Below, piece by piece: positions 17,110 through 25,425 of a stretch of 64,000 nt of DNA. The notes beneath the pieces were generated by a model. The model made no database searches, was not told the origin of the DNA, and worked only from the letters and a program-made list of their open reading frames with translations. The stretch covers positions 62,001 to 126,000 of the forward strand of contig NZ_LIPG01000004.1 of assembly GCF_001905505.1 (NCBI RefSeq), written 5' to 3'. This stretch comes from Streptomyces sp. CB02058 (GTDB lineage: Bacteria > Actinomycetota > Actinomycetes > Streptomycetales > Streptomycetaceae). Each line of letters begins with the position of its first letter. Within the stretch, counting starts at the first letter, position 1. Made by a program: the position numbers and the translations under genes.

Positions 17110-18090
17110 ATGGGATCCGTCGCACTGGCCGTCACGGACGGGATGCTGCACTTCGAACTGTCCATCGCCTACGAGGTTTTCGGCTCAGCGCCGGCCGCGG
17201 TGACCGTGCCCTGGTACGACCTCACGGTCTGCGGGCCCGCACCCGTGTCCTTCGGGCCCTTTGGCCTGGAGCCCGAACGCGGTCTCGGGCATCTGCGGAA
17301 CGCCGACACCGTGATCATCCCGGGCTGGGCCGACACGGACGTGGAACCGCCCGGGGACCTCATCGACGCCGTACGGGCCGCCCATCGCGCGGGCGCCCGC
17401 ATGGTCTCGCTGTGCACCGGCGCGTTCGTCCTGGCCGCCGCGGGCATCCTCGACGGGCGGCGCGCCACCACGCACTGGGCACACACCGACGCCCTGGCGG
17501 CCCGTCATCCCGCGGTCGAGGTGGACCCGGACGTGCTCTACGTCGACAACGGCAGCGTCCTCACCTCCGCCGGCAAAGCCGCAGCACTCGACCTGTGCCT
17601 GCACCTCGTCCGCCTGGACCACGGTTCCTCCGTCGCCAACACCACGGCCCGCCGTCTGGTGGTCCCTCCGCACCGCTCCGGCGGCCAGGCGCAGTTCGTG
17701 TCGGCGCCCGTGCCCGAGCAGGACGATCACCCCCTTGCCGCCCTGCTGCCGTGGACCATCGAACGCCTCGATCAGCCGCTGACGGTCGAAGACCTCGCCC
17801 GCCGAGCCGGGATGAGCTCCCGTCACCTCGGCCGCCACTTCCGCGCCGCGACCGGCACCACTCCCCTGCAATGGCTGCTCGCCCAACGGATCCGCCACGC
17901 CCAGGAGCTCCTGGAGAGGACCGACGACGGCATCGACGCCATCGCCGCCGCCACCGGCATGGGCACCGCCACCACTCTGCGCCGGCACTTCAACCGCACG
18001 CTCGGCGTCCCCCCGGACACCTACCGCCGCACCTTCCGCACCCGCAACCGCCCCGGCGACGGAACCCACCCCCTCCTGAAACGGGCCTGA
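17110..18090 (+). CDS. GlxA-family AraC-type transcriptional regulator (DJ-1/PfpI plus AraC HTH)
   Basis: A 326-residue regulator. The N-terminal half is a DJ-1/PfpI-like domain with the nucleophile-elbow cysteine in VSLCTGAFVLAAAG and the following THWAHTDALAARHP; the C-terminal half carries two AraC helix-turn-helix units (LTVEDLARRAGMSSRHLGRHF and IDAIAAATGMGTATTLRRHF). Such proteins sense small molecules and often activate an adjacent operon. I prefer ATG 17110 (MGSVALAV, where homology begins) over ATG 16999, which overlaps the divergent gene's start. A strong hairpin follows the stop. Confidence 0.85.
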   Translation: MGSVALAVTDGMLHFELSIAYEVFGSAPAAVTVPWYDLTVCGPAPVSFGPFGLEPERGLGHLRNADTVIIPGWADTDVEPPGDLIDAVRAAHRAGARMVSLCTGAFVLAAAGILDGRRATTHWAHTDALAARHPAVEVDPDVLYVDNGSVLTSAGKAAALDLCLHLVRLDHGSSVANTTARRLVVPPHRSGGQAQFVSAPVPEQDDHPLAALLPWTIERLDQPLTVEDLARRAGMSSRHLGRHFRAATGTTPLQWLLAQRIRHAQELLERTDDGIDAIAAATGMGTATTLRRHFNRTLGVPPDTYRRTFRTRNRPGDGTHPLLKRA

Positions 18091-18126
18091 CCGGCAAGGA
18101 GCCGGCGCCGGTCCGCTGCCGGGAGT

Positions 18127-18162
18127 GGGGGTGCGCCGCCCTCCGGAGGGGCGGCGTACCCC
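18127..18162 (+). terminator. Terminator after the GlxA-type regulator
   Basis: Long hairpin with arms GGGGTGCGCCGCCCTCC and GGAGGGGCGGCGTACCCC (one bulge, one G-U pair), 37 bases after the stop at 18090. Confidence 0.65.
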
Positions 18163-18256
18163 AGGTCACCCCGCACTCACAGGCTCCGCCCGGATGTGGG
18201 CGGTACCCCTCCCGGGCTCATGCGGCACGCGATCGCTGTCATGCGATGCTGCCGTC

Positions 18257-18778
18257 ATGACTGATCACCACGAGATCGCCATAGCGCGCTGGCCAGGCCG
18301 AACTCCTCCGAGCGACGACGGTGTGGCCGCCTTGCTGGCGGCCTACCACCTGCGTACCGAGGCCGAGAAGGGCGTACCGGTCTCCGATGTGGCCGGACTG
18401 CCCGCACGCTACCGGGCGGAGATCGCCGACCCCCGGACCGCGTTCGCCGACGCTGTCGTGCTGGTGGCTCTCCTGGGAGACGTCGCTGTGGGATGCCTGG
18501 TGGTGACCTCCGCGCCGGCCCAGGGGCAGTCGGAGATCAAGAGGCTCTGGACCGATCCTGAGTTCCGCGGCCGGGGCATCGCGTCCGCGCTGCTCGGTGC
18601 CGCGCTCGCTCACGCTGCGGAGAACGGCATGGGCGCGGTCCGGCTCTCCGTATGGGAATGGCGGACCGGGGCCATCGCCCTGTACGAACGATTCGGCTTC
18701 GCCGTCACCCGGCCGTGGGACGAGCGGGATCGACTGGTCTGCATGCGGCACGGCGCATCGCCGCTCCGCGACGCATGA
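18257..18778 (+). CDS. GNAT-family N-acetyltransferase
   Basis: A 173-residue acetyltransferase. The acetyl-CoA pyrophosphate loop is in LWTDPEFRGRGIASALLGAAL (R/Q-x-x-G-x-G/A motif), followed by the strand AVRLSVWEWRTGAIALYERFGF, the usual C-terminal GNAT motif B. Cytoplasmic; the acceptor (antibiotic, amino acid or protein amine) is unknown. The start is ATG 18257. It stands alone after a terminator. Confidence 0.8.
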   Translation: MTDHHEIAIARWPGRTPPSDDGVAALLAAYHLRTEAEKGVPVSDVAGLPARYRAEIADPRTAFADAVVLVALLGDVAVGCLVVTSAPAQGQSEIKRLWTDPEFRGRGIASALLGAALAHAAENGMGAVRLSVWEWRTGAIALYERFGFAVTRPWDERDRLVCMRHGASPLRDA

Positions 18779-19068
18779 CGAACAGTCCTTCCACGGTGAC
18801 CGGCACGGGATCGCTCGCCGCTGTGCGGCCGGTCACCGGGGCGGGACTCGGAGGCCCCGGGACCTGACCACCGGAGGCCACGCCACCCTCCCGCGACCGG
18901 GTGCAGGGGCCGTGCCGCGTTCAGCAGGCCTTCGCACCCGCGTGGACGGCCGCAGTCGCGTCGGCGTGGACGGCGAAGAGGGCGGCGCCCGGAGCGCGGC
19001 ATCGACCGCCTCGGCGCTCCCCGGCCCCTCATCCCGCGCGCACCCCGGGGGCAGGGAGGATCAGGGGG

Positions 19069-19653
19069 TCACGGGCCGTGCAGCTCGTCGGTGAGTGCGA
19101 AGCCGTCCGCGATCCACGCCAACTCGGTGCGGGCACGGGCGATGAGCCCGTCGTAGGCGTACACCTTGTACCGCACCGCGAGCTCGGCCTCCCGCTCGGT
19201 CAGCTTGGAGAGGCGGGCCGCCAAGGTCGGGTGGGTGCGCTCGACGAGTGCGGCCCGGGTGCCTTCGAGCATGCTCAACTGCTCCTGCCAGTACTCCTCC
19301 TGCTGCCGCAGTTGCTCACGCACCGACGCGGGGTCGGCGAAGTCGAAGTAGGCGGCTTTCAGATACGCGGGGTCGCGCTGCCGCTGCGGCGTCAGCGGGG
19401 ACTCCATCCAGGCCCGGAAGTCGATGAGCCCCGCGTCGGTGACGTGGTACTCCTTCTTCGTCCCCTTCTGCCCCCATCGCACCTCGACCGACTTGAGAAG
19501 CCCGTCGCGCTCCATCCGGTTGAGCTCGGGATAGATCTGCGAGTCCGGGGCGTGCCAGACGTGGGCCACCGAGCGGCTGAAGCCCTTCGAGATGTCGTAC
19601 CCGGTCATGGGGCGACCGGTGAGCAGCGCGATGAGCGCGTAACGCAGCGACAA
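19069..19653 (-). CDS. PadR-family transcriptional regulator (VanR-like)
   Basis: A 194-residue PadR protein: N-terminal winged helix (MSLRYALIALLTGRPMTGYDISKGF, then IYPELNRMERDGLL) and C-terminal dimerisation coiled-coil (Vir_act_alpha_C type, with REQLRQQEEYWQEQL). It is divergent from vanA, and an inverted repeat sits inside the vanA promoter. PadR-type repressors of vanAB (VanR in corynebacteria) release DNA on binding vanillate, so the same role is likely here. The start ATG at 19653 has AGGGGGAGG just upstream. Confidence 0.9.
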   Translation of the reverse strand: MSLRYALIALLTGRPMTGYDISKGFSRSVAHVWHAPDSQIYPELNRMERDGLLKSVEVRWGQKGTKKEYHVTDAGLIDFRAWMESPLTPQRQRDPAYLKAAYFDFADPASVREQLRQQEEYWQEQLSMLEGTRAALVERTHPTLAARLSKLTEREAELAVRYKVYAYDGLIARARTELAWIADGFALTDELHGP

Positions 19654-19690
19654 GGCACCTCCCCCTCCGAAATCACCAAGCTACACACCC

Positions 19691-19720
19691 TTGCCATCTC
19701 ACTATATCGATAGTTAGTTT
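19691..19720 (+). promoter_or_regulatory. vanA promoter
   Basis: -35 TTGCCA (19691-19696), 18-base spacer, -10 TAGTTT (19715-19720), 42 bases before the vanA ATG. Confidence 0.6.
19701..19714. promoter_or_regulatory. Probable PadR operator between -35 and -10 of vanA
   Basis: ACTAT-ATCG-ATAGT, a 14-base inverted repeat filling the spacer of the vanA promoter. PadR binding here would block RNA polymerase directly. Confidence 0.65.
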
Positions 19721-19761
19721 GTGGCCCGCGTAACACATACCTCTCTTCATAGGGAGTTTTC

Positions 19762-20874
19762 ATGTCTGTCACCACTCCGCCCTCCACCGCGGCGGCGAAG
19801 ATCTTCAACTACCCCCGCAACGCCTGGTACGCGGCCGCTTGGGATCACGAGGTCTCCGGCAAGCAGCCGCTGGCCCGCACGATCGCCGGCGTCCCGCTGG
19901 CGCTGTGGCGCACCACCGAGGGCCGCCCGGTCGCCCTCGCCGACGCCTGCTGGCACCGGCTGGCGCCCCTGTCGATGGGCAGGATCCTGGGCGACGAGTT
20001 GCAGTGCCCCTACCACGGCCTGCGCTACAACGCGGCCGGCCGCTGCACCGGGATGCCCGCGCAGGAGACGATCAACCCCAGCGCGGTGGTCCCGTCCTTC
20101 CCCGTCGTCGAGCGGTACCGGTACGTCTGGGTCTGGGTCGGCGATCCTGACCTCGCCGACCCGGCCACGGTGCCCGACATGCACCGGATGGACCACCCGG
20201 ACTGGGCCGGCGACGGAGAGACGATCCACGCCGACTGCAACTACCAGCTCATCCTCGACAACCTCATGGACCTCACCCATGAGGAGTTCGTCCACTCGTC
20301 GAGCATCGGCCAGGAGGAACTGTCCGAGGCCGAGTTCGACGTGACCCACAAGGGCGACACGGTCACCGTGGCCCGGTGGATGCGCGACATCGACGCCCCA
20401 CCGTTCTGGCTGAAGAACATGCGGGACAAGTTCCCCGGCTTCTCCGGCAGGGTCGACCGCTGGCAGATCATCACGTTCGAGGCACCCGGCACCATCTGCA
20501 TCGACGTCGGCGTCGCGAAGGCGGGGACCGGGGCACCCGAAGGCGACCGCAGCCAGGGGGTGAACGGGTACGTGATGAACACGATCACCCCCGAGACCGA
20601 CCGCACCGCCCACTACTTCTGGGCGTTCATGCGCGACTACCGCCTGGACAGCCAGACGATCACCACCCAGCTCCGCCAGGCCGTGCACGGCGTCTTCGGC
20701 GAGGACGAGGAGATGCTGCGCGCCCAGCAGCGCGCCATCGACGCCAATCCCGAGCACGAGTTCTACAGCCTCAACATCGACGCCGGCGGCATGTGGGTGC
20801 GCCAGATCCTGGACCGCATGCTCGCGGCCGAAGGACGCAGTTCCTCCGCGCCGGCCGCAGGTCGGGTGGCCTGA
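19762..20874 (+). CDS. vanA: Vanillate O-demethylase, Rieske oxygenase subunit
   Basis: A 370-residue Rieske non-heme iron oxygenase that removes the methyl group of vanillate as formaldehyde, giving protocatechuate. The Rieske cluster ligands are C63/H65 (CWH) and C82/H85 (CPYH); the mononuclear iron site is in DNLMDLTHEEFVH (H173, H178). The segment NAWYAAAWDHE at the N-terminus is a VanA signature. Ribosome binding site AGGGAG 6 bases before ATG. It needs the reductase VanB, encoded one base downstream. The formaldehyde made here links functionally to the mycothiol-dependent dehydrogenase at 52804. Confidence 0.93.
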   Translation: MSVTTPPSTAAAKIFNYPRNAWYAAAWDHEVSGKQPLARTIAGVPLALWRTTEGRPVALADACWHRLAPLSMGRILGDELQCPYHGLRYNAAGRCTGMPAQETINPSAVVPSFPVVERYRYVWVWVGDPDLADPATVPDMHRMDHPDWAGDGETIHADCNYQLILDNLMDLTHEEFVHSSSIGQEELSEAEFDVTHKGDTVTVARWMRDIDAPPFWLKNMRDKFPGFSGRVDRWQIITFEAPGTICIDVGVAKAGTGAPEGDRSQGVNGYVMNTITPETDRTAHYFWAFMRDYRLDSQTITTQLRQAVHGVFGEDEEMLRAQQRAIDANPEHEFYSLNIDAGGMWVRQILDRMLAAEGRSSSAPAAGRVA

Positions 20875-20875
20875 C

Positions 20876-21898
20876 ATGGCGGTGCAGACACAGACCCGCT
20901 GGCAGCGGGCCCGGGTCGTCGAGGTCTCCGACGTCGCCGACGGCGTACGCCGCATCGTCCTGACGCCGGAGCACCCCGAGCACGCCGCGCCCGGCACGCA
21001 CCTCGACGTCCGGATCGGCTCCGGGGACGGCACCGGAGACGGAGTGAGCCGCGTGCGGTCGTACTCGGTGGTCCGCTCGGAGGGCGGCGGTCGGCGGCTG
21101 ACGCTCAGCGTGCGGCTCTCCCCCACCTCGTCCGGGGGTTCGGCGACGATGCACCGGCTCCGGGCCGGGGACGAACTCACCGTCACGGGCCCGCTGCAGA
21201 ACTTCCCGCTCGCGGTCGGCGCCTCCCGGTACGTGCTCGTCGCCGGCGGCATCGGCGTCACCGCGCTGGTCGCGATGGCATCCGCACTCCGTCGGCGCGG
21301 AGCCGATTACGAGCTGCGGCTCGTCGGGCGCAGCCGCGCCGTGATGGCGTACGCCGACGAGCTCGTCGGTGAGCACGGTGACCGGGTCCGCCTCCACGTC
21401 GACGACGAGGGCACCCCGCTGGCGGTCGACGACCTGATCGCCGGGATAGCCCGGGCACCCTCCGCCGCCGGAACCGAGCTCTACATGTGCGGCCCGATCG
21501 GGCTCATGAACGCCGTCTCCCGGAGCTGGGCCGAGCACGCCCTGCCCACGACCAACCTGCGCTTCGAGACCTTCGGTTCCAGCGGCAGGTACCCGGCGGA
21601 GGAGTTCCTCGTCCGTCTGCCCGAACTCGGCCGCGAGGTCACCGTCGCCCGCGGCGCCTCGATCCTCGACGCCCTCGACGCGGCGGGCGTCGAGACCCTG
21701 TCGGACTGCCGCAAGGGCGAGTGCGGGCTGTGCCTGGCGCAGGTGCTGAACTTCACCGGCACCGTCGACCACCGCGATGTCTTCCTGAGCGAGGCCCAGA
21801 AGGAACGCTCGGACAAGCTGTGCCTCTGCGTCTCCCGGGCGACCGCAGCCGACAGCGGCTCGGACACCCCCGCTGTTCTCTCCCTCCGCCTGACCTGA
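20876..21898 (+). CDS. vanB: Vanillate O-demethylase, ferredoxin-flavin reductase subunit
   Basis: A 340-residue class IA reductase passing electrons from NAD(P)H to VanA. Order: flavin-binding barrel (RVRSYSVVRSE), NAD-binding domain (YVLVAGGIGVTALVAMA and LYMCGPIGLMNAV), then a plant-type 2Fe-2S ferredoxin domain with DCRKGECGLCLAQVL and the fourth cysteine in KLCLCVS. The ATG lies one base after the vanA stop (TGACATGG), so they are co-translated. Complete in length and motifs. Confidence 0.93.
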   Translation: MAVQTQTRWQRARVVEVSDVADGVRRIVLTPEHPEHAAPGTHLDVRIGSGDGTGDGVSRVRSYSVVRSEGGGRRLTLSVRLSPTSSGGSATMHRLRAGDELTVTGPLQNFPLAVGASRYVLVAGGIGVTALVAMASALRRRGADYELRLVGRSRAVMAYADELVGEHGDRVRLHVDDEGTPLAVDDLIAGIARAPSAAGTELYMCGPIGLMNAVSRSWAEHALPTTNLRFETFGSSGRYPAEEFLVRLPELGREVTVARGASILDALDAAGVETLSDCRKGECGLCLAQVLNFTGTVDHRDVFLSEAQKERSDKLCLCVSRATAADSGSDTPAVLSLRLT

Positions 21899-21946
21899 CC
21901 CGGCGGGCACCCGCGAACGCCCGGATCTCTCACCACCTGGACACCC

Positions 21947-23284
21947 ATGAACATCACCGCACGCATTTCGCAGGCACCGATGAGCGGCTACCAATGGCTG
22001 GTCGTCGCGCTCTGCACCTTCATGAACTGCCTCGACGGCTTCGACGTCATGGCGGTCGCCTTCACCGGGCCCTCGGTCACCGAGGAGTTCGGCCTCAGCG
22101 GGTCGGAGTTCGGGCTGCTGGTCTCCGTCGGCCTGATCGGAATGGCGATCGGCTCGATGCTGCTGGCGCCCTTCGCCGACCTCATCGGCCGACGGCCGCT
22201 GATCCTGGTCAGCCTGGTCCTCGGCACGATCGGCATGTTCGGCGCGGCGATGGCGCCGTCGGTGACAGTGATGAGCCTCTTCCGCCTCGTCACCGGCATC
22301 GGTGTGGGCGGCATCCTGGCCAGCACCAACGTGATGGCCAGCGAGTTCTCCAACGCCAGGAACCGCGGTCTCGCCATCGGCATCTACACAGCGGGCTACG
22401 GGATCGGCGCCACGGCGGCGAGCCTGGTCGCGAAGACCGTGGTGGGCGGCGACTGGCGGATCGTCTTCTACGCCGGTGGCATCGGGACGCTGCTCGCCCT
22501 GATCGTGATCGCCGCCGTCCTGCCCGAGTCGGTCGCGTTCCTGGAACAGCGGCGTCCAGGCAACGCGCCGGCGCGGATCAACCGGACCCTGGCCCGCATG
22601 CGCATGGAACCCGTCACCGGCGCCGATCTCGAGCGGGCCACCGCCACCGGACCCGCCGCCGAGCGGGCCGGCTCGGGCTGGATCAAGCAGCTGCTGGCCC
22701 CGACGATCCTGCTCTGGCTCACCTTCATCACGATCATGTTCGGCTTCTACTTCGTCAACAGCTGGACGCCGACACTGCTCGTCGAGGAGGGCCTGTCCGA
22801 GAGCGCGGCGGTGACCGCCGGAATGGCGATCTCGATCGGCGGTACGGTCGGCTCCGTGCTCTACGGCGTCGTCGCCCGGGTGCGCACGCCGCGGGTGGTG
22901 CTGATCGGGTTCTCCCTGCTCTCGGCCGCGATGATGATCGTCTTCATCGTGAGCACCTCGACCCTGTGGCTCGGGTTCGCCGTCGGCGTCGTCGTCGGCG
23001 CGCTGATCAACGGCTGCATCGCCGGCGCGTACACCGTCGGTCCGCCGCTCTACCCGGCCAACGTGCGCAGCGTCGGCATGGGCTGGGCTCTCGGGATGGG
23101 CCGCATCGGCGCCATCCTGTCCCCGACCGTCGCAGGCATGCTCAAGGACGCCGGCGCCTCCGCGACGCAGCTCTACATCGGCGCGGCCGTGGTCGTCGCC
23201 CTCTGCGCACTCGTCCTGGTCGCCCTGCGCCGGCACGACCCCGAGTCCCGGCCCGTCGCGGCCGAGGAGGCGCTCGCGGCCTGA
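21947..23284 (+). CDS. vanK: AAHS-family MFS transporter, probable vanillate/aromatic acid uptake
   Basis: A 445-residue major facilitator of the aromatic acid:H+ symporter group. MNCLDGFDVMAVAFTGP in helix 1 (the D-G-F/D motif), the loop ADLIGRRPLILVSL and the GIGVGGILASTNVMASEF block are typical. It follows vanB by 48 bases in the same direction and probably imports vanillate or protocatechuate, as VanK does in Corynebacterium. The symbol is given by context and family; the exact substrate is inferred. A strong hairpin follows. Confidence 0.8.
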   Translation: MNITARISQAPMSGYQWLVVALCTFMNCLDGFDVMAVAFTGPSVTEEFGLSGSEFGLLVSVGLIGMAIGSMLLAPFADLIGRRPLILVSLVLGTIGMFGAAMAPSVTVMSLFRLVTGIGVGGILASTNVMASEFSNARNRGLAIGIYTAGYGIGATAASLVAKTVVGGDWRIVFYAGGIGTLLALIVIAAVLPESVAFLEQRRPGNAPARINRTLARMRMEPVTGADLERATATGPAAERAGSGWIKQLLAPTILLWLTFITIMFGFYFVNSWTPTLLVEEGLSESAAVTAGMAISIGGTVGSVLYGVVARVRTPRVVLIGFSLLSAAMMIVFIVSTSTLWLGFAVGVVVGALINGCIAGAYTVGPPLYPANVRSVGMGWALGMGRIGAILSPTVAGMLKDAGASATQLYIGAAVVVALCALVLVALRRHDPESRPVAAEEALAA

Positions 23285-23297
23285 CCTCCGTCCGTGC

Positions 23298-23332
23298 TCC
23301 GGCCCGCCGCACCGCTGCACCCGCGGGCCGGA
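23298..23332 (+). terminator. Terminator of the vanABK operon
   Basis: Arms TCCGGCCCGC (23298-23307) and GCGGGCCGGA (23323-23332), perfect over 10 bases, extendable by GTG/CAC past one bulge, 14 bases after the vanK stop. Confidence 0.75.
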
Positions 23333-23598
23333 CACCACGGTCGTGGTCCGGCAGACTCACGCGCACGTCAGCGTCGTCGCCACCACCGCGTGGTGCCGGA
23401 CCGCGCCGGCTCGGGCCTGCCCAGGCCCGCCTGCGTGGACCGGCACCACGCTTCGTCGTCCTCGTCCCCCGCACTCGGCCTCGCCGGCAGCGGCTCTCCG
23501 ACGGCGTACGAGGGCGGAGGACCGACGGGCGACCGGCTGGGGACGACACGGGTCCGGTTGGCTCCGCCGGTGGAGCGCGAGTGCTACGAAGTGTTCCC
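23333..23598. other. Intergenic stretch, nothing recognised
   Basis: Together with the terminator this makes a 314-base gap between vanK and the next gene. Proline/arginine-rich open frames on both strands are composition artefacts. No promoter elements are clear. Confidence 0.4.
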
Positions 23599-24207
23599 AT
23601 GGATCAGAGTGCGGGCCGGCAGATCGTCCCACCCGAGGTGGAACTCGTTTCGAAGGACAGGGTGCTCGCCCTGACCGACGGAGTGGTGGCCATCGCCATG
23701 ACGTTGCTCGTGCTGGACATCAGACTGCCCGAAGGGCTCGACGGGGAGCAGCTGCATCAGGCCCTGGACGACGTACAGTCCCAGGTGGGCGCCTTCGCGC
23801 TCAGCGCGGTGGTGATCGCACTGTTCTGGAGGGCCCACCACGCGGCGTTGCGGGTCGTCGGTCCGATCGACTCGTACCTGTTCTGGCTCAACGTCACGTT
23901 CCTGCTGCTCCTGTCGTCGATTCCGTTTCCCACGAAGGTCCTCGTGGACTACGGCGACCGCTTCCTCGGCCCCGGCCTGTACGGGGCGGTCATCGGCACG
24001 ACCGCGCTCGTGCTGTACGGGATGGAGCTGCGCGCCAGCCGCGCCCTCGGCACTTCCTGGCGCCGCGTGCCGTTGCCGGCGCAGGCCGTCGTGTTCCTGC
24101 TCTCCGTGGGGATCGCGCGATTCTCACCCATCGCTGCGATGTACAGCTGGGCCGTGGCTGTACCCCTTTCCATGGTTGCTGCCCGGATCGCGGCCCGGGG
24201 CCGCTGA
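23599..24207 (+). CDS. TMEM175-family potassium-channel-like membrane protein (DUF1211)
   Basis: A 202-residue protein with about six hydrophobic segments. The first contains ALTDGVVAIAMTLLVLDIRLP, which matches the TMEM175 selectivity-filter helix (family pattern F-S-D-x-x-x-A-I-x-x-T), here with TD in place of SD and Leu in place of the usual Phe. Bacterial TMEM175 proteins are tetrameric K+ channels in the plasma membrane. ATG 23599 gives the expected length. It sits alone between the van operon and a convergent LacI gene. Confidence 0.75.
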   Translation: MDQSAGRQIVPPEVELVSKDRVLALTDGVVAIAMTLLVLDIRLPEGLDGEQLHQALDDVQSQVGAFALSAVVIALFWRAHHAALRVVGPIDSYLFWLNVTFLLLLSSIPFPTKVLVDYGDRFLGPGLYGAVIGTTALVLYGMELRASRALGTSWRRVPLPAQAVVFLLSVGIARFSPIAAMYSWAVAVPLSMVAARIAARGR

Positions 24208-24294
24208 CCGCCGGGCCCAGCCGCCTGCTCGACCACCGTACGGAGATCGAGGGCGACCTGACGCGGACGGGAGGCGCGCGGCCCGTTCTCCTCT

Positions 24295-25311
24295 TCAGCC
24301 CGTCCGGCCGCTGCTGGCGCGGATGTCGAGGTGGTGGGGGATGACGATGTCGAGGGGCGGGACCGTGGAGGCGGGACTGTAGATACGGTCGGCGAGGCAC
24401 TGCAGAGCGCGCTCGGCGATCTGCCGCTTGTCCGGGACCACGGTGGTAAGGGGCGGATTGGCGTACTGCCCGTCCTCGATCCCGTCGAACCCCACCACGG
24501 CGAGGTCCTCCGGGACCCGCACACCTCGCTCGACGGCGACATGAAGCGCGCCCAGAGCGAGTTCGTCGCTGAACGCGAAGACGGCGTCGGGCCGCTCGTC
24601 ACTGTCCAGGAGGGTGGACATCGCCTCCGCGCCGTCCTTGCGGTGCAGGGTCGTCACGGACCGTTCCAGAGCGGGCTCGGGCCGCAGCCCGGCGCGCCGC
24701 AACGCCTGCCGGTAGCCGGACAGCCGTTGCCGCGCGGTCTCGTTGCGCAGGTGGGGCTGCACGCCGATCGCGGCGACGCGCCGGCGTCCGGTCGACAGCA
24801 GGTGCGTCGTGGCTTCGTCGGCGGCGAGGACGTTGTCGACGGCGACACGGTCCGCGACCCCGTGGGCCTGTTGCTCGCCGAGCAGCACGACCGGCACGTC
24901 CCGGGAACGGCCCGTCAGTTCCTCAGGGCCGAGGGCCCACGGGCTGATGATGAGGCCGTCGACCAGACGACCGCCGGTTCCCTCCAGCAGCCTTCTCTCG
25001 GCCTCCCGGTCTCCGAAGGTCTGATCGATGACGACGGTCCACGAGCGCTGCTGGGCGGCTTCGACGATCATTCCGGCGAGCTCGCCGAAGTAGGGCGAAT
25101 GGAGCTCGGGAATGGCCAGGCCGATCAGCCCGGTACGGCCGGCACGGAGGTTCCGGGCGGCGACGTTCGGACGGTACCCCAGCTCGTCCAGGGCCGACTG
25201 AACTCGCGCACGCGTCTCCTCGGCCACGGCCCCCGTGCCACTGACGACGTTGGAAACAGTGCGTGTCGACACCCCGGCGAGGGCGGCGACGTCCTTCAGA
25301 CGGCTACTCAC
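24295..25311 (-). CDS. LacI-family transcriptional regulator
   Basis: A 338-residue LacI protein: N-terminal DNA-binding helix-turn-helix and hinge (RLKDVAALAGVSTRTVSNVVSG, then GYRPNVAARNLR), followed by the periplasmic-binding-protein-like sensor domain (IGLAIPELHSPYFGELAG). Start GTG 25311 is preceded by GGGAGGA; the frame is open to 26286 only because it runs opposite the dioxygenase gene. It is divergent from that gene, with a strong palindrome between them. The ligand is unknown, perhaps a sugar or the dioxygenase substrate. Confidence 0.9.
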   Translation of the reverse strand: MSSRLKDVAALAGVSTRTVSNVVSGTGAVAEETRARVQSALDELGYRPNVAARNLRAGRTGLIGLAIPELHSPYFGELAGMIVEAAQQRSWTVVIDQTFGDREAERRLLEGTGGRLVDGLIISPWALGPEELTGRSRDVPVVLLGEQQAHGVADRVAVDNVLAADEATTHLLSTGRRRVAAIGVQPHLRNETARQRLSGYRQALRRAGLRPEPALERSVTTLHRKDGAEAMSTLLDSDERPDAVFAFSDELALGALHVAVERGVRVPEDLAVVGFDGIEDGQYANPPLTTVVPDKRQIAERALQCLADRIYSPASTVPPLDIVIPHHLDIRASSGRTG

Positions 25312-25364
25312 GGGCCCATCCTCCCACGCGACGATCACCGGCACCAGAATCTCGGAGGAGGTAT

Positions 25365-25388
25365 TGCAACGTCGCATTCCACGTTGCA
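25365..25388. promoter_or_regulatory. LacI-type operator between the regulator and the dioxygenase gene
   Basis: Perfect inverted repeat TGCAACGT (25365-25372), spacer CGCATTCC, ACGTTGCA (25381-25388). The half-site TGCAACG resembles LacI-family half operators, which usually meet without the 8-base spacer; the spacer is the odd point. Confidence 0.6.
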
Positions 25389-25425
25389 GCATGGTCGCGG
25401 TCATCACTGCGCAAGGAGACGCGAC

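Noticed and set aside
20771..23338. Very long minus-strand open frame (855 residues) opposite vanA-vanB-vanK
   Set aside because: High-GC shadow of the van genes; Asp/Gly/Arg-rich with no domain, and no ribosome binding site.
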